A stretch of DNA of 64,000 nucleotides, from contig NZ_FOVC01000009.1 of assembly GCF_900115045.1 (NCBI RefSeq), positions 62,001 to 126,000 on the forward strand, given 5' to 3'. Origin of the DNA: Izhakiella capsodis (GTDB taxonomy: Bacteria > Pseudomonadota > Gammaproteobacteria > Enterobacterales > Enterobacteriaceae). Shown one piece after another: positions 9,550 to 17,779 of this stretch (the first letter of the stretch is position 1; the number at the start of each line of letters is the position of its first letter). Made by a program: the position numbers and the translations under genes. The notes beneath the pieces were generated by a model, which made no database searches, was not told the DNA's origin, and saw only the letters and a list, made by a program, of their open reading frames with translations.

Positions 9550-10095
9550 TTACTCAGAGTGGTTACGCCGGGCGGGCATCATGCGCCGCAAGGTGTTGTC
9601 TTTTATGAAATAGTGATGAAGCAGTGCCGCTGCCGCGTGCAAACCGATCAGCCAGTAGCCAGCAGATGCCAGCGTTTCGTGCCAGTCAATGAGATCGCCG
9701 GCGATATCACCATCGCCAGGAACGGCGGTCGGCATCGCAATACCAAACAATGCCCAGTGGGTACCGCGTAGATAACGCGAAATTAATCCAAGCACCGGCA
9801 GAGCGATGAATATCAGATAGATCAGCCAGTGCATCAGCTTAGCCAGCCAGACCTGCCAGGCTGGCGGAGGTGGGATAATCGCCGGCGAAGGATGTTTCAG
9901 GCGCAGCAATATTCGGCATGACATTAGCATCAGCACCGCTGCACCGCAGCCAAAGTGGGTGCTAATCATTGCCGCACGCAAAGTTGTACCGCGATCAGCA
10001 TAGCCACGAAGTTCAATAGTGGCATAGGCAATAGCAATAAGTATAAAAACCAGCCAGTGCAACGTAATTTGTGACGGCGCAAACTTGCTTTTCAT
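9550..10095 (-). CDS. cybB: Cytochrome b561 (CybB family)
   Basis: Small inner-membrane di-heme cytochrome b that transfers electrons with the quinone pool; E. coli CybB is a superoxide:ubiquinone oxidoreductase. The 181-residue protein has four membrane helices, with candidate heme-ligating histidines in QITLHWLVF (helix 1), MISTHFGCG (helix 2) and IGLHAAAALLHHYF (helix 4), plus the conserved WHETLA loop and the C-terminus KDNTLRRMMP. Its length is close to the usual 176. It converges on the acyltransferase pseudogene and appears intact. Confidence 0.9.
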   Translation of the reverse strand: MKSKFAPSQITLHWLVFILIAIAYATIELRGYADRGTTLRAAMISTHFGCGAAVLMLMSCRILLRLKHPSPAIIPPPPAWQVWLAKLMHWLIYLIFIALPVLGLISRYLRGTHWALFGIAMPTAVPGDGDIAGDLIDWHETLASAGYWLIGLHAAAALLHHYFIKDNTLRRMMPARRNHSE

Positions 10096-11155
10096 ACACG
10101 ACCTTTAAAAGATAAAGAAGAAATAACCCGCAGTATTATGTTATCCGGCACCAGACAATATTCTCGTTAGCGCATACCGCCTGGCTAGTTATCCCGTCTC
10201 CCTGCTCGCTGACAGGGAAAGCCACCAGCCCGCTTCAGATTGAAACTGCCCTGAGCATTAATCGAAAAGGATGTTCAGGCAGCGGCAATGCTTTAAAAAA
10301 TCGCGCGGTTAATCACCAAGCGTACCTTGCCCGATTTCTGCTTTGCCTAAGCAAACATCGCTTTAACTTGCGCTGATTCTGCCACATAGCCCTGAAAAAT
10401 TATCGTTCTACGCCATAGTCGTGATTTTTTGCTTGGCGTTAATCACTTATGCCCGCCTGATTACTTGCATAGCTTACCAGTACGTCGACGTTCACCTCAG
10501 CCATTTCGATAGAGATTGCGGCACCTCTTCCACGCAAAACACCGGTAACTATTACAACTTACTCATCGGAAGCTTACGGGATTCATCCAGGTATATCTGG
10601 CCCGCCACAAAGAACCAAAACGTGGCCCGTTCGGCAAAGATATTTCGCAGTCAGCTACATTTCCAGCATTACCGGTCTGGCGATGCCACACATATTTTAT
10701 TATGGAAAATTCAGCGGATGGTTTCACTGCTTTATCCGCAACAGGCGGCTATAACTTTATGGTTGCGGTATTCAATTAACTGGGCCAGCACCTGCATGAC
10801 ACCGAACTTTCCCCATCGGAAGGGGCAATTAGGACATGGCGCCGGGGGGAACGTGTTTAAAGGTTTCAACATAGCAATGAAAGATATATCTGAAGAATTT
10901 GCGCATTCCGTTTCATCCGATAAAAAGAAGTTTAAAAGCGTCAAAAATATACACTCACGAATCTTACCCGGCAATTTTTTTGAAGTCAGTCACATTTTCA
11001 TGCTATCTGGCGTCTGGCATTGGGGATAGAGTGATCAAAATATCTCAAAAGGGCGTGACGAGCAGGTCAGGTCACTGCCCGACCAAATTCATATATACTC
11101 AGTGCAAACTCATTGGCACTTTAGCCTGACAAGCAATGGCGATTCGGAGGCTGGA
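10096..11155. other. Decayed intergenic DNA, about 1 kb, no intact gene
   Basis: An open frame at 10421-11029 lacks a ribosome site, has atypical composition and resembles no family I know. Adjacent frames hold protein-like fragments (for example ADGFTALSATGGYNFM near 10715-10760) that switch frame, suggesting a degraded gene. On the minus strand near 10300-10390 a fragment reading SGKVRLVINRAIF, interrupted by a stop, looks like an oxidoreductase tail. In E. coli bcsC occupies this position next to hmsP; I see no recognisable BcsC sequence. Functions are not assignable. Confidence 0.4.
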
Positions 11156-13067
11156 TTGCGCGTTACCCGCTCCCTGACGATTAAACAAATGGCAATGGTT
11201 TCAACGGTCACGCTGATCATCGTAAGCCTGTTTATTTTGCTCCAACTTTTCCACTTTGTGCAGCAGCGCAGGCTTGACTACGCCCAGCAGATGGAAAGTG
11301 TGGCCCTTACTATTCGTCAGCCATTGTCTGAAGCTGTACTGAAAGCGGATATCCCCTTGGTTGAGCGTCTTTTGGCGACGCTTAAACTCTCAGGCGTGAT
11401 CGCTCGCGCCGATATTGTTCTTCCTGACAATATTCACGCACTGCACAATGAATTTATATTAGAAAAACCGGTGCCAGCGCTGGTATCCCACCTGTTTGAG
11501 TTACCCGTGAGCATCAGAATTCCGCTCTATTCCCCTGAGCGGGCGATGCGAGGACCGCTGGCACTCCTGGTGTTGCAGGCTGATTCAGCACGGATATACC
11601 AGTTTATTCGGGTCACTGTCGCCACGATGCTGATTGCCTATCTGCTACTGGCGCTGATGCTGACCGTGGCGATCAGCTGGTGCATAAACCGGCTCGTGAT
11701 AAGACCAGTGCGCCACCTTGCACTTGCGCTTAAAACGCTGGCACCAGAGGATCTGATTGCTCACCAGCTGCCTCTACTCGTCGGACACCGTGATGATGAG
11801 CTTGGCCAGCTGATCATGGCTTACAATCATAATCAGCAAACGCTGGGCAGCATTTATAATGAAATGTATTGCAAGGCGTCAGGCTTCGCTCTGCCAAGCT
11901 TACCGAATGAAGCACTTTTTCTGGCACTGATCGAGCAACACTCAAAATCGGTAGAAAATGCCGCCCCCCTCGCCGTCATCGTGCTCAGGGTAGAAACATT
12001 GCAGGAAACTCATACTCTCGTTACCGACGATCAGCGCAATATACTGCTAATAACGCTGGTTAATCGCATTCGCGACTGCATTGACGCGTCCTGCGTGCTG
12101 GCTCAGATCAACCACAGTGATTTTGCTTTGCTGATCACGCGTGACAGTCATATTTTTCGCACCATGCGACTTGCCCGTAAAATGACACGGAAGCTGACTC
12201 AGCCGGTGACCCTCGGACAATTTCAATTACACCCGGAAACCAGTATGGGTATTTCTCTGCATGAAAAAGAGACGCCGCATGCCAAAGAGCTGCTGAACCG
12301 TGCATCATCAGCGATGATGTCTGCCCATTATCATGGCAAGAATCAGATAAATGTTTTTCGGACAGGTAATGGCGATGGGTAAGCAGCCTGGCCTGACTCA
12401 GGTCCGTGACGTTATGCAAGGGAGGGAACAAGAAAGCTGTGTGCTATTTTTGCATCCGCAGGTAGACATGAATAGCGACAGACTGGCATGTTGGGTGCTA
12501 AAGAAATCATGCCGGCTGCTGGCTGACTGGCAAAATGCGGTATAGACCTGTCATTAAGCATCAATCTGTCAGCCAAGCAACTGTGAGAGGAGACAATGGG
12601 CAGCTATCTGCAGGACCTGCTCAGTCAATAAGATATAAAATCCGGTAGTCTGATGCTGGAGCTTACGGGGGCCGCTCAGTTCGGTGAGCCTGACCAGATG
12701 CTATGCACTCCCTGAAACGGGAATGACACTGGCGCTGAATGATTTGACATAGGGCATATTAACCTCCATTGGCTGCATCATTTAGAAAACTTACCGGCCA
12801 GTAAGCTAGAAATGGATCGGCGTCTTGTCGCAGGGCTACCGGAAGAGGACGCCGTTGTACGCATGGTGGCCACTATCGCCGAAATAGTCGCATTGACGTC
12901 GTGGCAGACGGTGTCAAACGCAGAGGCAGCGTGACGGATTACTTGTACGCGGCATCACTACCGGCCAGGGTTCCTTTTATTCGGAATCGCGACCAATCAA
13001 CAGCTTCACGGAACGTTTTTTTACCCACGCAGACCAGCGAATTACTGCGCTGACTCCAGTTACATAA
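11156..13067 (+). pseudogene. hmsP: Biofilm c-di-GMP protein HmsP/PdeK, EAL domain destroyed
   Basis: Counterpart of E. coli yhjK (pdeK)/Yersinia hmsP, a membrane protein with periplasmic sensor, HAMP, degenerate GGDEF and EAL phosphodiesterase domains. The N-terminal half (TTG start with GGAGG 5 bases upstream; stop at 12382) is open and shows two membrane helices around a periplasmic domain (LFHFVQQRRLDYAQQMESVA; LIAYLLLALMLTVAISW) and a degenerate GGDEF. Beyond the stop, EAL-domain fragments appear in several frames: FLHPQVDMNSD, KKSCRLLADWQN, LSINLSAKQL, LEMDRRLVAGLPEEDAVV and TTGQGSFYSESRP. They are separated by stops and short deletions to about 13067. The phosphodiesterase catalytic domain cannot be made as one chain, so loss of function is very likely. 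It lies upstream of dctA as in E. coli. Confidence 0.85.
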
Positions 13068-13159
13068 CTTTCAAAGCACCGGAAAAATCTGAAGCTGAAG
13101 TGATTCAGCTCTTAAAAAGACATGTCGGGACGTTCAGGAATAAGCCTGAGTGTATCAAT

Positions 13160-13178
13160 AATGTTACATAAATGTTAC
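13160..13178 (+). promoter_or_regulatory. Direct repeat AATGTTAC x2 upstream of dctA
   Basis: AATGTTAC occurs at 13160-13167 and 13171-13178, an 11-base helical-turn spacing, about 70 bases before the dctA start. Such phased repeats are typical of response-regulator binding. DctA is controlled by DcuR in E. coli, but I cannot tell from sequence which protein would bind here. Confidence 0.35.
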
Positions 13179-13245
13179 TTTCGCACTGTCTTACACAATT
13201 ATTACAGCGGCTGTATCGCTCTCTACTTTTACTGGACATCAGCTT

Positions 13246-14532
13246 ATGAAAACCTCCTTGTTAAAAAGTCTCTACTTTCAGGTTCTCATGGCTATCGCCA
13301 TTGGGGTACTACTGGGCCATTTCTACCCCGATCTGGGCACGCAGATGAAACCGCTCGGCGATGCCTTCGTGAAGCTAATTAAAATGATCATCGCCCCGGT
13401 TATCTTTTGTACCGTGGTAACCGGTATCGCAGGAATGGAAAGTATGAAAGCCGTGGGCCGTACCGGTGCGGTAGCCCTGCTCTATTTTGAAATTGTCAGT
13501 ACCGTCGCATTGATCATTGGTTTGATTATCGTCAATCTGCTACAACCCGGCATAGGCATGAACGTAGACCCCGCGTCGCTTGATGCCCATGCGGTAGCAA
13601 CCTACGCTGCGCAAGCTAAACAACAGGGCATCATACCCTTTCTGTTAGATGTTATTCCGGCCAGCGTAGTCGGCTCCTTTGCCAGTGGTAATATTTTGCA
13701 GGTACTGCTGTTCGCTATCTTGTTTGGCTTCGCCCTGCACCGCCTCGGTAAAAAAGGGGCGTTAATTTTCAACGTTATTGAAAACTTCTCCCAGGTGATC
13801 TTTGGCATCATTAATATGATCATGCGTCTGGCACCGCTGGGCGCTTTCGGTGCGATGGCTTTTACCATCGGTAAATATGGCGTCGGCTCGCTGGTGCAGC
13901 TTGGTCAACTGATCCTTTGCTTCTACCTCACCTGCATTCTGTTTGTGGTGCTGGTGCTGGGCGCGATCGCCAGGATGACGGGCTTCAATATCTTTAAGTT
14001 CATCCGTTATATCAAAGAAGAGCTACTGATTGTGCTGGGAACATCCTCATCTGAATCAGTGCTGCCACGCATGCTGGACAAGATGGAAAAGCTGGGTTGT
14101 AAGAAATCAGTAGTTGGTCTGGTAATTCCCACCGGTTACTCTTTTAACCTCGACGGCACCTCTATCTATCTGACTATGGCAGCGGTATTTATTGCCCAGG
14201 CCACGAACAGCCATATGGATATCTGGCATCAGATTACGCTGCTGATCGTCTTATTACTCTCCTCTAAAGGTGCCGCTGGCGTTACCGGAAGCGGCTTTAT
14301 TGTGCTGGCTGCCACTCTCTCTGCGGTAGGGCATCTGCCGGTTGCCGGTCTGGCGCTAATTCTGGGCATCGACCGCTTTATGTCAGAAGCTCGCGCACTC
14401 ACTAATCTTGTCGGCAACGGCGTCGCCACCATTGTGGTGGCTAAATGGGTCGATCAACTGGATGAGCGCCAGTTAAACGCGGCCTTGTCTGCAGGCAGTG
14501 AAAACAGCAAATTCAGCGAACCGCAAAGTTAA
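13246..14532 (+). CDS. dctA: Aerobic C4-dicarboxylate:cation symporter DctA
   Basis: Inner-membrane transporter taking up succinate, fumarate, malate and aspartate with protons or Na+ (DAACS family). The 428-residue protein matches E. coli DctA in length and shows the family features: N-terminus SLYFQVLMAIAIGVLLGHF, several helices, the serine-rich re-entrant loop GTSSSESVLPRMLDKMEKLG, the helix 7 motif GYSFNLDGTSIYLT, the second re-entrant loop LLLSSKGAAGVTGSGFIVLA, and GIDRFMSEARALTNLVGN. The ATG at 13246 is the family start; an in-frame upstream extension would be non-conserved. A hairpin follows at 14562. Confidence 0.97.
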   Translation: MKTSLLKSLYFQVLMAIAIGVLLGHFYPDLGTQMKPLGDAFVKLIKMIIAPVIFCTVVTGIAGMESMKAVGRTGAVALLYFEIVSTVALIIGLIIVNLLQPGIGMNVDPASLDAHAVATYAAQAKQQGIIPFLLDVIPASVVGSFASGNILQVLLFAILFGFALHRLGKKGALIFNVIENFSQVIFGIINMIMRLAPLGAFGAMAFTIGKYGVGSLVQLGQLILCFYLTCILFVVLVLGAIARMTGFNIFKFIRYIKEELLIVLGTSSSESVLPRMLDKMEKLGCKKSVVGLVIPTGYSFNLDGTSIYLTMAAVFIAQATNSHMDIWHQITLLIVLLLSSKGAAGVTGSGFIVLAATLSAVGHLPVAGLALILGIDRFMSEARALTNLVGNGVATIVVAKWVDQLDERQLNAALSAGSENSKFSEPQS

Positions 14533-14561
14533 CTCCGTATTCATATGTTAAAATTCGCTTT

Positions 14562-14596
14562 AATGCTCGCTGCTACTTACTCCTCCAGCGAGCATT
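14562..14596 (+). terminator. Hairpin terminator after dctA
   Basis: Arms AATGCTCGCTG (14562-14572) and CAGCGAGCATT (14586-14596) are perfectly complementary around a 13-base loop and are followed by a T-rich stretch. It lies 30 bases after the dctA stop. Confidence 0.75.
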
Positions 14597-14772
14597 TGCA
14601 TTATAATTCCATTTATTCTCTAAACATCGCGTGACACTGACGCAGTTGCATGGTCAAACAGATCTGCTGATAAAAAAATCAATGGCTATATCAAATTAGT
14701 AACAACCTGTATTCTGATCGGAAAGCGCCAGCTTTTGTTTCTTTTTTTGATTGAGATTGAGTAGGGGTTCAC

Positions 14773-16260
14773 ATGCAGGGTTCAAGGATCTGTCTTTTGG
14801 TAGGCGGTATCGTTTTGGCAGCATCCACCAGTATTGCGCAAGCAGACACACTCCAACCTGACCCTGCCTGGCAGCAGGGAAAACTGAATAACGGTTTTCA
14901 CTGGCAAATACTGTCTACACCTCAGCGTCCCAGTGATCGTATTGAGCTACGTTTGATAGTGAATACCGGATCGCTGGTAGAAAATATCCGGCAGACCGGT
15001 TATACCCATCTACTGTCGCGTATGGCGCTAACCCATAATGCCGCCCTTGACCCTATCCAGCAGCGCGAGCTTTGGCAGCAGGGTATGAACCCTAATCAGG
15101 CTCTCGCTCCGGCGATTACTTCCTATGAATTTACGCAATACAACCTCAGCCTGCCAAACAATCGTCCGGATTTGCTTAAAGACGCGTTGAGCTGGCTTGC
15201 CGCTACGGCGGGTAAAATGGATATCAGCGAAGAGGTCGTCAACAGCGCACTCGGGGCCGATGATCCCATCGCCACCTGGCCGGCGAATCCTATGAGTCCC
15301 TGGTGGCGCTATCGTACGAAAGGCTCGGCGCTGTTAGGGCACGATCCCGCCGCTCACGTGACGATGCCGGTCGATATCGATCAGCTAAAGCATTTCTATC
15401 AGCAATGGTATACACCGGATGCAATGACGCTGTTTGTGGTGGGAAACGTTGAAGGACGCAGCCTTTCTGAGCAGATTGGCAAATACTTTTCCTCGCTGAC
15501 CGGCAGACGGCAGACGCCAGCCCCGATACCGACCCTGCCACCGCTATCGCTCCAGCCGGTTAATCTGGTGAATAACAGTCTGAGCCAGGATCGCCTGGCG
15601 CTCATCTGGGATTCGGCCTGGCTGCCAATTCAGGGCGAGCAAAGTATGCGGCATTACTGGCTGAGTGATCTGGCGCGCGAGGCGTTATTCTGGCACGTTC
15701 AGCGCGTGCTGAGTGAAAACAAAACTCAAGGTGTACAAATTGGTTTTGACTGCCGCGTACTTTATCAGCGCGCTCAGTGCGCCATTAATATGGATTCTGA
15801 TGCCGCCACGCTAAATAAAAACCTTGAGTTGATCGCCCGTGAACTGGCTAATGTTCGTGATAACGGTTTGCCACAAAGCGAATTTGATGCGCTGATAGCG
15901 CAGAAAAACGCCGAGCTTAACAAGCTATTTGCTACCTACGCCCGAATCGACACCAGTGTACTTATGGGTCAGCGTCTGCGCTCGCAGCAAAATGCTGTGG
16001 TGGATATTGCGCCAGAGCAGTATCAAAAGCTACGGCGCCGCTTCCTCTCAGACCTGAAGCTGCCAATGATGAACCAGGAGTTACGCCAACAACTTTCGCA
16101 GGAACTCACGCTGATGTTGATGCAACCTCAGGGCGAACCTGAAGCGAATATGCGCGAGCTACAGAGCAACTGGACGAAAATTATGGCACCGGCGGCCAGT
16201 ACCATTGGCAGCGAGGACGGCAAAACTGAGGTTTTGGCTAACCCTCAATCTACCCAGTAA
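14773..16260 (+). CDS. yhjJ: Periplasmic M16-type peptidase-like protein YhjJ, catalytic motif absent
   Basis: 495-residue protein with a signal peptide (MQGSRICLLVGGIVLAASTS, cleavage expected after IAQA) and an M16 (pitrilysin/insulinase) fold: GFHWQILSTPQRPSDRIELR, VNTGSLVE, FYQQWYTPDAMTLFVVGNV. The zinc-binding HxxEH motif of active M16 enzymes is replaced by THLLSR in the matching segment, so proteolysis is unlikely, as in E. coli YhjJ. Function is unknown; a chaperone-like or scaffolding role is only a guess. Gene order dctA-yhjJ-kdgK is conserved with E. coli. The C-terminal 20 residues are low-complexity. Confidence 0.9.
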   Translation: MQGSRICLLVGGIVLAASTSIAQADTLQPDPAWQQGKLNNGFHWQILSTPQRPSDRIELRLIVNTGSLVENIRQTGYTHLLSRMALTHNAALDPIQQRELWQQGMNPNQALAPAITSYEFTQYNLSLPNNRPDLLKDALSWLAATAGKMDISEEVVNSALGADDPIATWPANPMSPWWRYRTKGSALLGHDPAAHVTMPVDIDQLKHFYQQWYTPDAMTLFVVGNVEGRSLSEQIGKYFSSLTGRRQTPAPIPTLPPLSLQPVNLVNNSLSQDRLALIWDSAWLPIQGEQSMRHYWLSDLAREALFWHVQRVLSENKTQGVQIGFDCRVLYQRAQCAINMDSDAATLNKNLELIARELANVRDNGLPQSEFDALIAQKNAELNKLFATYARIDTSVLMGQRLRSQQNAVVDIAPEQYQKLRRRFLSDLKLPMMNQELRQQLSQELTLMLMQPQGEPEANMRELQSNWTKIMAPAASTIGSEDGKTEVLANPQSTQ

Positions 16261-16637
16261 CCCTTGCTGTCAATGGCGGCACTAGCGGGGCAAAGCACGG
16301 AGACTCTGCGGTTTACCCTGACCGCCTTGCTGCACAACGTGCCGGGTCGACTCGTTGCATGAACCCAGCTATACCGTACTTAGCATCCAAGCCTGAACCA
16401 TTCACCACAATCATCCGTCACGGAAGTTAAGATAAATTATCGTAGAAATCTGCGGGATAGCCGCCGCTATCACGTTCAGGGAGCTACCATCGTAGCAGCG
16501 GAAGAAACGTAGAAGATGATAACAGACCAGCGGCTCGGGCTACAAAATCATCACGTGTTTAACATAGGCCACGCAGAAGCTGTGCGTACACTGCGTCTGT
16601 CCGCCTCTCCTTGAGCAATAACCCTGAGAGATCCAGG
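16261..16637. other. Intergenic region between yhjJ and kdgK, nothing recognised
   Basis: 377 bases between convergent genes. No supported ORF, tRNA or clear terminator hairpin with a T-run was seen. Confidence 0.5.
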
Positions 16638-17567
16638 TTATGCCTGGGGCATTGCTCCCCGGGGAATAATGGCTCCCCGATGCTGGATAACGCTGCTGGC
16701 AAGTCGATGCCCCATCTGCGCCGCGCGCTGCGCCTTCTCACCGCAAAGGCGTGCGGCCAGATAACCGGCGCTGAACGAATCACCGGCAGCCGTAGTATCA
16801 ATAATCTGTGCTTTGGCAACCTTGTTAGCGGGCACCTCCAGAACAGGCTCGCCCGCAAGCGAAACCAGACAAGCCTCAGCACCGCGCTTAATGATCACCT
16901 CATTGACACCCGCACGGTGTGTACGCTCAATTACCGCTTGCACTCCTTCCTCTCCCCAAAGCGCCGTTTCATCCTCCAGCGTGAGGAAGGCCAAATCGCT
17001 ATGCTGCAACATTAACTGATAGGCCTGCCGAGCGGCTTCCGTGCCTGACCAAAGGCGTGGACGATAGTTATTGTCGAAAATCACCCGTCCACCGCGCTTA
17101 CGGCAGGCTGACAATAAAGCAAACAGTTTTATCTGGCTGGTTTCACTCAGGATCGCCAGGCTAATGCCACTAAGGTAAAGATAGTCAAATTGCTTTAGCT
17201 GACGGCAAATTTCATCAGCGGCGTCACTTTCCAGCCAGAAACGCGCCGCCGCCTCGCTACGCCAGTAATAAAAGGTTCTCTCACCCTGAGCGTCAGTTTC
17301 AATCACGTACACTCCTGGTAGCCGGTCAGGCATGCGCTGGATCAAATTGGTTTCAACACCTTCCTGCTTCCAGGCGTCGAGCATTTCTGTGCTGAAGCTG
17401 TCGGTACCCAATCCGGTCACATAGGAAACCGCTAATGCACCCACCGGCGCCAGGCGCGCGATATATACGGCAGTATTAAGCGTATCTCCACCAAAACCAC
17501 GGCTCATATCGCGACCGTGCTGCTTCAGCTCGATCATACATTCGCCAATAACCGCTATCTTTTTCAT
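16638..17567 (-). CDS. kdgK: 2-keto-3-deoxygluconate kinase
   Basis: Phosphorylates 2-keto-3-deoxy-D-gluconate to KDPG, feeding hexuronate and pectin breakdown into the Entner-Doudoroff route. The 309-residue PfkB-family sugar kinase shows the first signature GFGGDTLNTAVYIARL near residues 24-39, the sugar-binding FYYWRSEAAARFW segment, IFDNNYRPRLW and the second signature DTTAAGDSFSAGYLAARL, whose Asp is the catalytic base. An AAGG motif precedes the ATG. A KdgR-type palindrome lies about 66-85 bases upstream. It is divergent from yhjG; pdeH (yhjH), which sits between them in E. coli, is absent. Confidence 0.95.
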   Translation of the reverse strand: MKKIAVIGECMIELKQHGRDMSRGFGGDTLNTAVYIARLAPVGALAVSYVTGLGTDSFSTEMLDAWKQEGVETNLIQRMPDRLPGVYVIETDAQGERTFYYWRSEAAARFWLESDAADEICRQLKQFDYLYLSGISLAILSETSQIKLFALLSACRKRGGRVIFDNNYRPRLWSGTEAARQAYQLMLQHSDLAFLTLEDETALWGEEGVQAVIERTHRAGVNEVIIKRGAEACLVSLAGEPVLEVPANKVAKAQIIDTTAAGDSFSAGYLAARLCGEKAQRAAQMGHRLASSVIQHRGAIIPRGAMPQA

Positions 17568-17632
17568 GCGCCTTCTCAGTTGAAGTGATACAGACCTTCG
17601 AGTTTCCCGCCAGCAACGCGATCAGTCAATAA

Positions 17633-17652
17633 AATAAAACGATGTTTTAATT
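17633..17652. promoter_or_regulatory. Candidate KdgR operator
   Basis: AATAAAACGATGTTTTAATT contains the dyad TAAAA-CGATG-TTTTA. This matches the KdgR consensus architecture TGAAA-N5-TTTCA with one conservative change per arm. It sits 66 bases upstream of the kdgK ATG in the divergent kdgK/yhjG promoter region. KdgR repression of kdgK is established in E. coli and soft-rot bacteria. Confidence 0.7.
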
Positions 17653-17779
17653 TTATTACACCGGCATTTTTACCCAATCGATGGCTTTTGACCCGTTAAA
17701 TCCCTCTGCCAACACACATCACCTGATCGCTTTGGCTCACCTCGTCTATTCTTAGAAAGGAATGGGTCAGGAGACGGAC

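Noticed and set aside
10290..10400. Minus-strand tail of a zinc-type or quinone oxidoreductase (SGKVRLVINRAIF)
   Set aside because: Only about 30 codons with an internal stop; too short to call a pseudogene of a given family.
10421..11029. 202-codon open frame before hmsP
   Set aside because: No SD, no family resemblance, and protein-like fragments in other frames of the same stretch suggest chance opening in decayed DNA.
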